This document shows, piece after piece, positions 1-8,196 of a stretch of DNA of 57,998 bases. This DNA is from DATGMP01 sp035293565 (GTDB lineage Bacteria > Pseudomonadota > Alphaproteobacteria > BOG-932 > Roseiterribacteraceae), in the NCBI GenBank assembly GCA_035293565.1, contig DATGMP010000047.1, positions 1-57,998 of the forward strand, given 5' to 3'. The translations under genes were made by a program, and so were the position numbers. Under the pieces are notes generated by a model, which searched no databases, was not told the DNA's origin, and worked only from the letters and a program-made list of their open reading frames with translations. Each line of letters opens with the position of its first letter. The stretch's first letter is position 1.

Positions 1-103
1 AGCCGACGACGCGTTCGAGCGCGCGATCGGACTTGAATCCGATCCCGCGGTCCGGCGCTTCTTGCAGTTGCGGCGATCGGCGCTCGGCGACGACCGTTCC
101 TAG
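1..103 (+). CDS. C-terminal end of a possible ECF42-type sigma factor (5' cut off)
   Basis: The first bases hold an open frame that ends in TAG at 101-103. The 33 visible residues run AFERAIGLESDPAVRRFLQ and onward to a basic, Asp-rich end. This resembles the last TPR-like helix of ECF sigma factors with a C-terminal DUF6596 domain (ECF42 group), which typically ends in a pattern like YxRALxLxxNxAERRFLxRR. Those proteins direct RNA polymerase to stress or small-molecule-responsive genes. Only the tail is present, so the sigma-2 and sigma-4 regions cannot be checked, and a generic TPR protein is an alternative. The next gene starts 81 bases downstream on the same strand. Confidence 0.35.
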   Translation, partial: ADDAFERAIGLESDPAVRRFLQLRRSALGDDRS

Positions 104-184
104 AAAAAACTCCTCCCGCGCCCTCGACAATTTCAGGTAAGGATGGGACCGTTTTAACCAAGCCTTCCCCTCCCCGAGTCGTCG

Positions 185-973
185 ATGCGCCCCGTCGCTC
201 TCATGATCGTCTCGATCTCCATGCTGATTGCCATGAGCGCGCGGGCCCAACCGGTCGACGGCGGCTTCGATCTCGGCGTCTGGCACGGATCGCCTGCATC
301 GAACGATGGAGGGTTCGCCTCGTGCGGCATGGAAGCTCTGTTCGGGCGAAGGGATTCGCCAGTCGCGCTCACCATCGGCCTCGACCGGCTGCGGGGCTGG
401 ACGGTCACCCTTCGCAGCGACGAGTTCATGATGCATACCGGCGGACGAATAAAGGCCGGCCTCGCCTTCGACGACGAGATACCCGTCGATGTGACGGGCG
501 ACGTGGTGAACCCGACCACCGTATCGTTTCGCTTCCTGACCACGGCGCTTCTCGATCGCCACCAGCGGGCGCGAAAGCTGGTGCTGGTCTTGAGCGACGC
601 CGCCCTGCCCTTCGCCCTCTCGCAATTCGAGGAGGCGATGCAAGCCCTTCGCGGTTGCGTCGCTGCGAATGTGACCTCTTCTTCCGAGCAACCGGCGGCC
701 GCGCCGCTCGCTATTCCGGTCTCGGCTGCGATCGATCTCAAGCCGAGCGAAGCTCAGCCGGCCGATGCGCGGCTGCTCTCCCGGATCGTGACGCCGCTCA
801 TGGTCGGTTTCGTAGGATCGGTTCTGCTTGTGCTTCTGTTGGGCGCCGTCCTGTTCCAGATCGTCCGGGCGCGCGCGCAATCACGTTATTTCCGCCTCTG
901 GACCGCGGAGTATCGCGCCAGCGTGACGCCCGTGTTGGCCATGGGGCTGCTCGATCGGAGAGCCGCCGCCTAG
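185..973 (+). CDS. Exported protein of unknown function with one C-terminal membrane segment
   Basis: 262 residues, not a family I recognise. A signal peptide spans about residues 1-21, with hydrophobic core VALMIVSISMLIAMSARA and a likely cut after Ala. A periplasmic region of about 180 residues follows, with two cysteines that could pair. One strongly hydrophobic segment lies near residues 203-227 and a short basic tail of about 35 residues faces the cytoplasm. No clear Shine-Dalgarno sequence precedes the ATG. A later ATG at 203 is possible but would give a signal peptide without positive charge. The gene converges on the minus-strand gene ending at 982. Confidence 0.65.
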   Translation: MRPVALMIVSISMLIAMSARAQPVDGGFDLGVWHGSPASNDGGFASCGMEALFGRRDSPVALTIGLDRLRGWTVTLRSDEFMMHTGGRIKAGLAFDDEIPVDVTGDVVNPTTVSFRFLTTALLDRHQRARKLVLVLSDAALPFALSQFEEAMQALRGCVAANVTSSSEQPAAAPLAIPVSAAIDLKPSEAQPADARLLSRIVTPLMVGFVGSVLLVLLLGAVLFQIVRARAQSRYFRLWTAEYRASVTPVLAMGLLDRRAAA

Positions 974-981
974 CGAACCCG

Positions 982-2088
982 TCAGCGCTCGGCCGTCCGC
1001 GTATTGCCCGGGTGGACGACGAAGGCGGGTATGGCTTCGATCGCATAGGCCGCCGAGATGGCCGTGTTCTGGCCGGTGGCGGGATCGGGATAGGCGTCGG
1101 CGAACCGTCGCAGCGCGTAGAAGACTCCCGGCGCATCGATTCCGAGATTGCCCTCATTCGTGCTGCCCCCAAGCGCCAGGCTCACATAGATAGCCCGCCA
1201 GGGCGTATAGCCGCCCAATATGCCCTTGATCGATCCGTCGGCGGCGAAAGTCAGCCTCAGCCGCGCATCCATGAAGCGATATTCGGCGACTCCGAACGGG
1301 TCTTGCAGCATGTCGAAGTCGAACTTGTCCGTGAGCAGCACGCCGTTGCGGACCGTCCCGCGCACGACATTCCGGGTCCGCGCGTTGGGGTCGAGCCGGA
1401 AGGTCACATCGGCCTGAGGCTCGCCCGACGCCATGCGCATCACCGGCTCGGTCGCGCGGGCGAAGGTCACCGTGACGTCGCCGTCGCGGCCGGCGCCTCC
1501 TTCGCCCGAAATCTCCACGATCCAGGCCGGCATCTGGTCGCGGCTCATGTCCCACTGGATCGCGGGATAGGTCGGCCTGGCAGGCGGCGTGCCGCGTTCG
1601 GTGACGAAGCAGCCGAGGACGCGGAACAGCTGATTGTTGACGCCACGCTGGTGCGTTTCGGGATCCTCGAAGGAATTGGGCGAGACCGCCCCCTTGCCGT
1701 CCAGATTGAAACCATAGGCGTAGTGGCCGGAGACGGTATGGATCTTGGGATCTGACACCGAGGTGGGATTGACATAGACGTTGACCGGCTTGCCGTCGAT
1801 GCGGCCACGATTGGCTATCAACCCACCCTTGATGACCGGAAACGTCCGCATCAGCTCATCGACCTCGGCGGATGACTTGCCGAGCTCGGCCAATATCCGC
1901 CGATACATGGCGTCGGCGGAGGGATTCGGGCCTTCCGCGCAGTCCCCATCCTGAGAATAGGTGGCCGTGGTGAACCAGCTGACGACATAGCCGCGCGTCT
2001 CGGCGGCCGCCTTCGAAATCCAGCCGACGCAGGCAAAGATCAGGCAAAGCGCCAGCGAGCGTCCACTCCGTCGCAGACAAGAGACCAT
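982..2088 (-). CDS. Secreted protein of unknown function
   Basis: 368 residues. The N-terminus is a signal peptide (LALCLIFACVGWISKAAAE, cut predicted near residue 29), so the product is periplasmic or secreted. The ATG has a strong ribosome site, GGGAGG, about 6 bases upstream. The body is rich in beta-type sequence and in Gly, Asp and Asn, with two cysteines in the mature part and no motif I can tie to an enzyme. I can give no function. Like the two genes beside it, it carries an export signal, so the left 5 kb of the window is a set of envelope proteins. Confidence 0.7.
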   Translation of the reverse strand: MVSCLRRSGRSLALCLIFACVGWISKAAAETRGYVVSWFTTATYSQDGDCAEGPNPSADAMYRRILAELGKSSAEVDELMRTFPVIKGGLIANRGRIDGKPVNVYVNPTSVSDPKIHTVSGHYAYGFNLDGKGAVSPNSFEDPETHQRGVNNQLFRVLGCFVTERGTPPARPTYPAIQWDMSRDQMPAWIVEISGEGGAGRDGDVTVTFARATEPVMRMASGEPQADVTFRLDPNARTRNVVRGTVRNGVLLTDKFDFDMLQDPFGVAEYRFMDARLRLTFAADGSIKGILGGYTPWRAIYVSLALGGSTNEGNLGIDAPGVFYALRRFADAYPDPATGQNTAISAAYAIEAIPAFVVHPGNTRTAER

Positions 2089-2261
2089 GCCGACCTCCCT
2101 GCTCGTGGAAATTATCGCGCCGTTAGAGCGGCGTCTTTTGGATCCGCAATCAACATTACATCTTTTTTCGCGGCCCTACGGAACTTCTTTGTCGTGATCG
2201 CCCGATCTGGTAATTCACAGGGCAGCCGTTCGGCTCGCCTAGTTTTCAAGCATCGGTAAGA

Positions 2262-3470
2262 ATGTCGATGAAGCATCGCATCCCGTCAGAATTGTCAGCG
2301 CTCGGACGATGCTTGAGGCAAGCTGCCGCACTCGCAATGATCGCGCTCTTATCCTGGAGCTTCTCCGCGGCGGCGGCGGAGGAAGCTAAATCTTTGGTGC
2401 CGCGTCACGGGGTCAATCTCTCGGCATGGCTGGCCGACGCCCAGCGGCAGCCGCTTTCGGATCCTGATTTCGATCTCATCAAGAGCGCGGGCTTCGATCA
2501 TGTCCGGCTTCCGGTCAACCCGGAGTATCTCGGCTTTTCGCTGAACGAAGCGGCGACCGGGCGCGTGCTGTTCGATTTCGCGCAAGTCGACCATGCGCTG
2601 GGACTGGCGATGGCGCATGGGCTCGCTGTGATCCTGGACATCAGCCCGAGCGAAGGATTCCTCGGTCTGATCGAGCAGGATGCGCGGGCCGAGGCCGGCT
2701 TCATCAACCTCTGGCAGCGCCTGGCGGAGCACTACAAGTCCTTCCCGACGAGCATGCTAGCGTTCGAGATCCTCAACGCGCCCAGATACGACGAGGACAC
2801 GGGACACTATCAAGACCTGATCTCCGAAATCATTTCGACCATCCGGCCGATCGCGCCGAAGCATCTGATCATCGTCGATGCCCCGAAAAACGCCTCGATC
2901 GATGGGCTGGTGACGCTAAAGCCCTTCAAGGATCCGAACATCGAATATGCGTTCCAGTTTTTCGAGCCGGAGCTCTTCACGCGCCAAGGCCTGATCTACG
3001 GGACGCGCAACCACTCGATCCGTTATTTCCAGAACCTTCCTTACCCGTCGGCATCCGCCAATCCATCGATCAGCTATGCGCCGAATGCCCCCGACAAGGC
3101 GGAGGCGCGCGATATGGTTCAGCAATATGCGGCCGCAAATTGGGACGCAGGCCACGTCCGGGCGCGGCTACAACGGGCCGTCGACTGGGCCCAGGCCAAT
3201 CATGTGCGAATCATGTGCACGGCCTTCGGCGCGCGTCGAGCTTTCATCAATCCGGCCTCGCGCTACCACTGGATCGCCGACACCCGCAAGGCGCTCGATG
3301 CCGGCAACGTCGCTTGGGACGTGTGGGACTTCACCGACCAGTTCGGAATCGTGAAGATGGAAGGGGAGACGGTTACGGACCCGAGCGATGGGTCCGTGCG
3401 GTTCGCCGACCCGGCCAACGGAATGCGCGAGATGGATCCAGCCGCGGCGACGGCGCTGTTCGAGCAGTGA
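2262..3470 (+). CDS. GH5-fold secreted protein lacking both catalytic glutamates (probable pseudoenzyme)
   Basis: 402 residues with a signal peptide (about residues 1-39). The body follows a glycoside hydrolase family 5 barrel: GVNLSAW at strand 1, HVRLPVNPEY at strand 2, VILDISPSEG at strand 3, FEILNAP at strand 4, an AFQFFEP...FTRQG block, and MCTAFGARR then WDVWDF near the end. GH5 enzymes use a Glu in NEP as acid/base and a Glu in a GEFG-like motif as nucleophile. Here these are Ala173 (AAC GCG CCC at 2775-2783) and Ala321 (ACG GCC TTC at 3219-3227). The usual active-site His before the FxP block is Gln232. The frame is intact and the fold residues are kept, so binding rather than hydrolysis is inferred. 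ATG 2262 is used; ATG 2268 is also possible. Confidence 0.8.
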   Translation: MSMKHRIPSELSALGRCLRQAAALAMIALLSWSFSAAAAEEAKSLVPRHGVNLSAWLADAQRQPLSDPDFDLIKSAGFDHVRLPVNPEYLGFSLNEAATGRVLFDFAQVDHALGLAMAHGLAVILDISPSEGFLGLIEQDARAEAGFINLWQRLAEHYKSFPTSMLAFEILNAPRYDEDTGHYQDLISEIISTIRPIAPKHLIIVDAPKNASIDGLVTLKPFKDPNIEYAFQFFEPELFTRQGLIYGTRNHSIRYFQNLPYPSASANPSISYAPNAPDKAEARDMVQQYAAANWDAGHVRARLQRAVDWAQANHVRIMCTAFGARRAFINPASRYHWIADTRKALDAGNVAWDVWDFTDQFGIVKMEGETVTDPSDGSVRFADPANGMREMDPAAATALFEQ

Positions 3471-3554
3471 CAGGCTGCGACCCCGTTTCCGGTCGGCGCG
3501 AATTTTGGAAACCGAGCAAGCGGCGGGCCGGCTGAATCGAGGCCGTTCGAAGGC

Positions 3555-4997
3555 TCAAGCGCTGGACGTTGGGAACGGATTGTCGGGAAATGCCGGCATC
3601 CGGTATCGGCCCTGCTCCGCGAGATGAAGGTGCACGAACGATGCGCCGATACCGGCCGCGCCGATCATGTACCCGGTTTCCGCGGTCACTTCCCAGGGCT
3701 TCACCCTCGTATAGGCTTGATACCAGCGATAGCCTTTTCCATCGAGGTCGACCGCTCGGCTGAGCAATTGGCTGCCGACGCGCCGGGCGAAAGCCAGATA
3801 TTCGGGCCGCTTCGTCGCCGTCCACAGGCCCAGGAAGAAATCGGAAATGCCAGCCGAGCCGCAGCACTGGCAGGCCACGTTCCAGAAGCCGGGCGTTTGA
3901 TGTTCGGGGATGCCGCTTTCCATGATCCCGCGCGCAAGCCGTTCGGTCCAGGCGAGATAGTGGTCTTCTTTCGTGATCCGGTAGAGCTCGTAGAACAGCC
4001 TGGCCGTTCCGGCCGGGCCGCCGCAATAGCCGAGATAGTAGATCGGGCTGGGGTCGGGCTCACGATAGGGAACCAGCGCTGCGTCGCCCTCGACCGCGGC
4101 GATCCGCTCGAGATTGAGCGCCCCCGCCTTGGCCGCTGCCAGGAAGCGCGGATCGTTCGTCCTGTGGGCGAGCCTGGCCAGCGCGAAGGCGACGCCCGAC
4201 GTGCCGAGCTGGAAGTTCGGCCAATAGGTACCCTCCGGCGCCCCCATCAGCGCCGGCGGGAAACCCTGCCAGCGCAGACCGCCGCGCGGATCGGGCTCGG
4301 CCCGCTCGATGAGACGCGCGCCGGCGCCGATCGCGGCATCGCGAACCGATCGATCGCCCCATGTATCGAGGAGATGTAGAAGGCACAGGAGAGTCCCGGC
4401 ATCGCCCGACATGCCGCACGGACCGCCCCATTCGATCCCGACGCCCATCGGCCGCGCGGCCGAAATCAGCGCCTTCGCCGCCTGGAGCGCGGCGTCGCGG
4501 TAGGACGGAGCGCGGATCGCCTTCCAGAGCTCGATGAGTCCGAACATCGTCCCCGCCAAGCCGGAGTAGTAGCTGAGCTGAGCTGGGTTCGACGCCATCG
4601 ACTCGCGCCAAGACCGCACGAGATAGTCGCCCCCGCGCTTGGCGTCTTCGATATAGGAATCGTCGCCGGTCGCGTCGGCCAGCTGAAGGAAGAACAGCAC
4701 TATGCCGGCGCCGCCGCTATAGAAGCCGTTCGGCAGAGAGACCGTAGCCGTCTTCTCGGGGTGATCCGGGTCGGGCAGCCAGTAGCCACCGCCATCGGTC
4801 CGGCTCTCGGCCGACCGGATCCAACGTGCCGCTTCCTTCGCGGCCGCCAAATAATCCGGGCTGTCTTTGACGGCGTCGAAAGGCCCGGCGGACGGCTGTC
4901 GGTCACCCGCGCTCGCGAAATTGGCGGGTACGATTGCGCCGGCCGCTCCGATTTTGAGGAAGTTGCGACGGACGATCTTCAATCCTGCCGATGCCAT
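3555..4997 (-). CDS. Tat-exported LanC-like (alpha/alpha-toroid) protein
   Basis: 480 residues. The N-terminus VRRNFLKIGAAGAIV is a twin-arginine signal, so the protein is predicted to be exported folded. The body shows seven glycine-rich turns typical of lanthionine synthetase C-like toroids: FYSGGAGIV, YYSGLAGTMF, GMSGDAGTL, QLGTSGVAFA, GYCGGPAGTA, CCGSAGISDF and MIGAAGIGASF. LanC enzymes bind zinc with Cys, Cys and His in C-G and CHG motifs. Here Cys325 is in the first place and Cys378-Cys379 replaces Cys-His. Bacteriocin LanC enzymes are cytoplasmic, so export and the altered ligand set suggest another role. ATG 4997 is chosen over an in-frame TTG at 5015 because the Tat motif follows it closely. 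No lanthipeptide precursor or dehydratase is nearby. Confidence 0.75.
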   Translation of the reverse strand: MASAGLKIVRRNFLKIGAAGAIVPANFASAGDRQPSAGPFDAVKDSPDYLAAAKEAARWIRSAESRTDGGGYWLPDPDHPEKTATVSLPNGFYSGGAGIVLFFLQLADATGDDSYIEDAKRGGDYLVRSWRESMASNPAQLSYYSGLAGTMFGLIELWKAIRAPSYRDAALQAAKALISAARPMGVGIEWGGPCGMSGDAGTLLCLLHLLDTWGDRSVRDAAIGAGARLIERAEPDPRGGLRWQGFPPALMGAPEGTYWPNFQLGTSGVAFALARLAHRTNDPRFLAAAKAGALNLERIAAVEGDAALVPYREPDPSPIYYLGYCGGPAGTARLFYELYRITKEDHYLAWTERLARGIMESGIPEHQTPGFWNVACQCCGSAGISDFFLGLWTATKRPEYLAFARRVGSQLLSRAVDLDGKGYRWYQAYTRVKPWEVTAETGYMIGAAGIGASFVHLHLAEQGRYRMPAFPDNPFPTSSA

Positions 4998-5119
4998 ATC
5001 GGTTCTCGAAATCAATTGCCGGCATCCTTACAGTACCGCCGTACGTGATTTTGCGAAATGGGGCGCCGGCGAACCGCGGATGCCCGCAATCTTTCAAATT
5101 CGCAGCGGAGTCTGTGCGA

Positions 5120-5773
5120 ATGAAACTGATCAATGCGAAAGCGAGCCCATTCGGGCGAAAGGTGGCGATCGCGCTCATTGAGAAGGGCATCGCCTTCGAG
5201 ACGGTCTTCGATGAGCCCTGGTCCGACCAGACCTGCACGCCGCAATACAATCCTCTGGAGCAGCTTCCCATCCTGATCGCGGATGACGGCGAGATCGCGT
5301 TCGAATCGACCTTTATCCTGGAGTGGATCGAGCGCCGTTTCCCATCGCCGCCGCTACTGCCCCCGAACGATGACGGGATCCTTGCCGCCAAGCGGCTCCA
5401 ACTGCTTGCCGAGGGTGTGATGATGGCCGCAGGAAGCATCGTCAGCGAACTCAGCCGGCCGGTGCCCGGAACGGCCTGGATCGAGCGACAGAAGCGCAAG
5501 GTGGTCGGCGGAATCGATGCGATCGAACGCCAGGTGCGCGGAAAGGACTTCGCGATCGGGAATCGGTTCGGCCAGGCCGACATCGGTATCGGTTGCAATC
5601 TATCGATGCTGACCTTCCTAGCCGCCGATCTCGACCTGCGGATTGCCGAAATCAGCTGGCGCGAAAACCACCCTGAGCTCGCGGCCTATATCGATCGGCT
5701 GGAGGCGAGGCCGTCCTTCCGGAAAACCCAACCCAGATCGATGGCGGTCGATTTGACCGCGGTGATCGGCTGA
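5120..5773 (+). CDS. Glutathione S-transferase family protein
   Basis: 217 residues, the usual length for a cytosolic bacterial GST. An N-terminal thioredoxin-like half (residues 1-80) begins KLINAKASPFGRKVAIAL, where Ser9 sits in the catalytic region. It keeps the cis-Pro of the glutathione site in LEQLPILIADDGEIAFEST, which also supplies the E-S pair that holds the gamma-Glu of glutathione. The C-terminal all-helical half follows, with the conserved GNRFGQADIGIG N-cap block. It probably conjugates or reduces small electrophiles in the cytoplasm; the substrate is unknown. It faces away from the LanC-like gene, so the 122-base gap holds both promoters. Confidence 0.85.
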   Translation: MKLINAKASPFGRKVAIALIEKGIAFETVFDEPWSDQTCTPQYNPLEQLPILIADDGEIAFESTFILEWIERRFPSPPLLPPNDDGILAAKRLQLLAEGVMMAAGSIVSELSRPVPGTAWIERQKRKVVGGIDAIERQVRGKDFAIGNRFGQADIGIGCNLSMLTFLAADLDLRIAEISWRENHPELAAYIDRLEARPSFRKTQPRSMAVDLTAVIG

Positions 5774-5849
5774 AGGCCGAGCACCACTGTCAAGACAAGG
5801 CGATTCGAGTCGACCGCATCCACCGGCAGCGCCGGCGGGCAAGCCAACC

Positions 5850-8183
5850 TCAGCGCCGGTTCAGAATTTCCCATAGTCGCAGCGGCGTCATCGGCATGTC
5901 GACGTGCCGGACGCCGCGGTCCCACAGCGCGTCCAGCAGCGCGTTCATCACCGCCGGAGCCGCGCCGATCGTGCCGGCTTCGCCGCAGCCCTTGATGCCG
6001 AGCGGGTTGGTCGTGCAGAGGATCTCGTTGTAGGCGAAGCCGTAATTGGGAAGGTCGTCGGCCCGCGGCATGCAGTAATCCATGAAGGAGCCGGAGAGGA
6101 GCTGGCCCGATCCCGCTTCATAGACGCAATTCTCGAGCAGCGCCTGACCGATGCCCTGGGCGACGCCGCCATGGACCTGGCCGCGCACGATCATCGGATT
6201 GAGCACATAGCCGAAATCGTCGACGACATTGTAGCCCACGATCGCGACGCGCCCGGTCTCCGGATCGATCTCGACCTCGCAGATATGACAGCCGTTGGGG
6301 AAGGTCTGCCGGTCGTCGCCGTGCGTCCCTTCGGAATCGAGGCCGTTGGCGAGCTTGGCCTGGAGCGCCGGCGATAGTTTCGATGGATCGCGCGCAGCCG
6401 CGGCTACGTCGAGCAGAGGGAGAAACCGGTTCGTGCCGCGCACGCGGAAGGCGCCCTCGTCGAAGGTGACGTCCGCCGCGTCCGCCTTCAAGAGCTCGGC
6501 CGCGACCGCGCTTCCTTTGCCGATCACGGTCGCGCAGGCATTGAGAATGCCGTTGCCGCTGTTCCACAGCGAGCGCGAGCCGCCGGTGCCGCCGCCATTG
6601 GGGGCAGTGTCCGTATCGCCCTGCACGAGTTCGATCCGGTCCAGCGGCACGCCGAGCTTGTCGGCGATGATGGTCGCGAAGGTGGTTTCATGCCCCTGGC
6701 CGTGCGACAGCGTGCCGACGCCGATCTTGACCTTGCCATCCGCGGAGAAGGAGATCGCGACGGCGCTCGCGGCGCCGACGGTTTTCTCCATGTAATAGGC
6801 CATGCCGATGCCGCGGATCTTGCCCCGCCGCTGCGCCTCCGCGCGGCGCTCGGGGAAAGCGGCCCAGCGCGCGTTCCGCATGCAATCGGCAAGATTGCGG
6901 GGGAAATCGCCGCTATCGATCACAGCACCGGCCGCGGTCGTGTAGGGCATCTCGCCGGGCTGGATGAAATTCTTGAGGCGAATCTCGTCATGCCCCAGGC
7001 CCAGCTCGCGGGCCGCGAGATCCATCAGGCGCTCGATGATGTAGGCAACCTCCGGCCGGCCCGCGCCGCGATAGGCTTCGACCGTGACGGTGTTGGTGAA
7101 GACTCCCCGCACATGATTATAGATCGCCGGAATCTTGTAGACGCCGCCGACCACGAACATCGGGATCATGGTCTGAATGCCGGGCCCCCAGCCGGTCGCA
7201 TAAGCGCCCAGATTGAAATCCGTGTCGATCTTGAGCGCGAGGATCCGGCCTTCGGCGTCGAACGCCAGCTCGGCATGGGAGCTCAGATCCCGTCCATGCG
7301 TGTCGGACTGGAAAGCCTCGGTGCGCTCGGAGATCCATTTGACCGGTACGCCCAACCGCTCGGCGGCGAAGAGGACCAGCGGATATTCGGGATAGAGCGA
7401 CATCTTCATGCCGAACCCGCCCCCGACATCCGGCGTGATGACGCGGATCTTCTCCGACGGCACCTTGAAGATCTTGCGCGCCAGCGTGTCCCTGAGCGGA
7501 TGCGAGCCCTGGGTTCCCGCATGCAGCTCATAGCGCCCGCTCGCCTTGTCGAAGCGACCGATCGCGCCGCGCGGCTCCATCGAGTTCACGACGATACGGT
7601 TGTTGATCAAATCGATCCGCGTGATATGGGCCGCGCGCGCGAAGGCGGCGTCGACGCCCGCGCGGTCGCCCATCTCCCAATCGAGCCCGACATTGTCCTT
7701 GGCCTGCTCCCAGATCGACGGAGCGCCATCCGCGAGCGCTTCCTCGAGCGACGCGACCGCCGGCAGCTCGCGATAATCGACCGAGACGAGCTCGGCCGCA
7801 TCCTTGGCCTGGTTGACGCTGCGCGCGACGATGAAGACGACCGGCTCGCCGACGAACCGGACACGGTCCAGGGCAAGCAGCGCGCGATCGCCGTCGAACC
7901 GGTTCGAGCCGTCGCGATTGGCGAGCGCACCGGCCGGAAAGTTGCTGCCTATATGACCGATGCCGGCCGTTTCGAGCTCGGCGCCCGTGAAGACCGCGAG
8001 CACGCCCGGCGCCTGCTTCGCCGCCTCGACGTCGATGCCGAGAATGTCCGCATGGGCATAAGGTGAACGGACGAAATACCCGACCGCGGCATCTTCAATT
8101 TTGATGTCGTCGACATAGCGGCCGCGGCCGGTCGTAAAGCGCGAATCCTCGATACGCCGGACCGGCGTCGACATCAGCCCCAT
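5850..8183 (-). CDS. coxL: CO-dehydrogenase-like molybdenum hydroxylase, large subunit (form II)
   Basis: 777 residues. This is the molybdopterin-cytosine-dinucleotide subunit of the xanthine oxidase family. The signature loop at residues 370-376 reads AYRGAGR, the form II version. True CO dehydrogenases (form I) carry AYxCSFR with the copper-binding Cys. The catalytic Glu is in GCGEAGTIGAAPAV near the C-terminus, and VTPDVGGGFGMK-type cofactor loops are present near residue 250. The substrate is therefore probably an aldehyde, N-heterocycle or other organic compound rather than CO. It is the last gene of the coxG-S-M-L operon, starting 13 bases after coxM. No coxD, coxE or coxF maturation genes are in the window. 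Confidence 0.9.
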   Translation of the reverse strand: MGLMSTPVRRIEDSRFTTGRGRYVDDIKIEDAAVGYFVRSPYAHADILGIDVEAAKQAPGVLAVFTGAELETAGIGHIGSNFPAGALANRDGSNRFDGDRALLALDRVRFVGEPVVFIVARSVNQAKDAAELVSVDYRELPAVASLEEALADGAPSIWEQAKDNVGLDWEMGDRAGVDAAFARAAHITRIDLINNRIVVNSMEPRGAIGRFDKASGRYELHAGTQGSHPLRDTLARKIFKVPSEKIRVITPDVGGGFGMKMSLYPEYPLVLFAAERLGVPVKWISERTEAFQSDTHGRDLSSHAELAFDAEGRILALKIDTDFNLGAYATGWGPGIQTMIPMFVVGGVYKIPAIYNHVRGVFTNTVTVEAYRGAGRPEVAYIIERLMDLAARELGLGHDEIRLKNFIQPGEMPYTTAAGAVIDSGDFPRNLADCMRNARWAAFPERRAEAQRRGKIRGIGMAYYMEKTVGAASAVAISFSADGKVKIGVGTLSHGQGHETTFATIIADKLGVPLDRIELVQGDTDTAPNGGGTGGSRSLWNSGNGILNACATVIGKGSAVAAELLKADAADVTFDEGAFRVRGTNRFLPLLDVAAAARDPSKLSPALQAKLANGLDSEGTHGDDRQTFPNGCHICEVEIDPETGRVAIVGYNVVDDFGYVLNPMIVRGQVHGGVAQGIGQALLENCVYEAGSGQLLSGSFMDYCMPRADDLPNYGFAYNEILCTTNPLGIKGCGEAGTIGAAPAVMNALLDALWDRGVRHVDMPMTPLRLWEILNRR

Positions 8184-8196
8184 GGATCAGGCCCTT

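Noticed and set aside
322..1755. 477-codon open frame on the plus strand
   Set aside because: Arg-rich shadow of the genes at 185-973 and 982-2088; no domain, no ribosome site, and the minus-strand gene has a signal peptide and strong ribosome site.
2176..2205. GGAAC near 2176 as an EcfG promoter for the GH5 gene
   Set aside because: No GTT at 16 or 17 bases downstream.
5774..5849. Terminator between the GST gene and coxL
   Set aside because: Only a CCGGCAGCGCCGG-type short stem without a T-run on either strand.
6690..8066. 458-codon plus-strand frame antisense to coxL
   Set aside because: It mirrors the coding strand of a highly conserved enzyme and has the His/Arg/Asp-rich composition of antisense frames in GC-rich genes.
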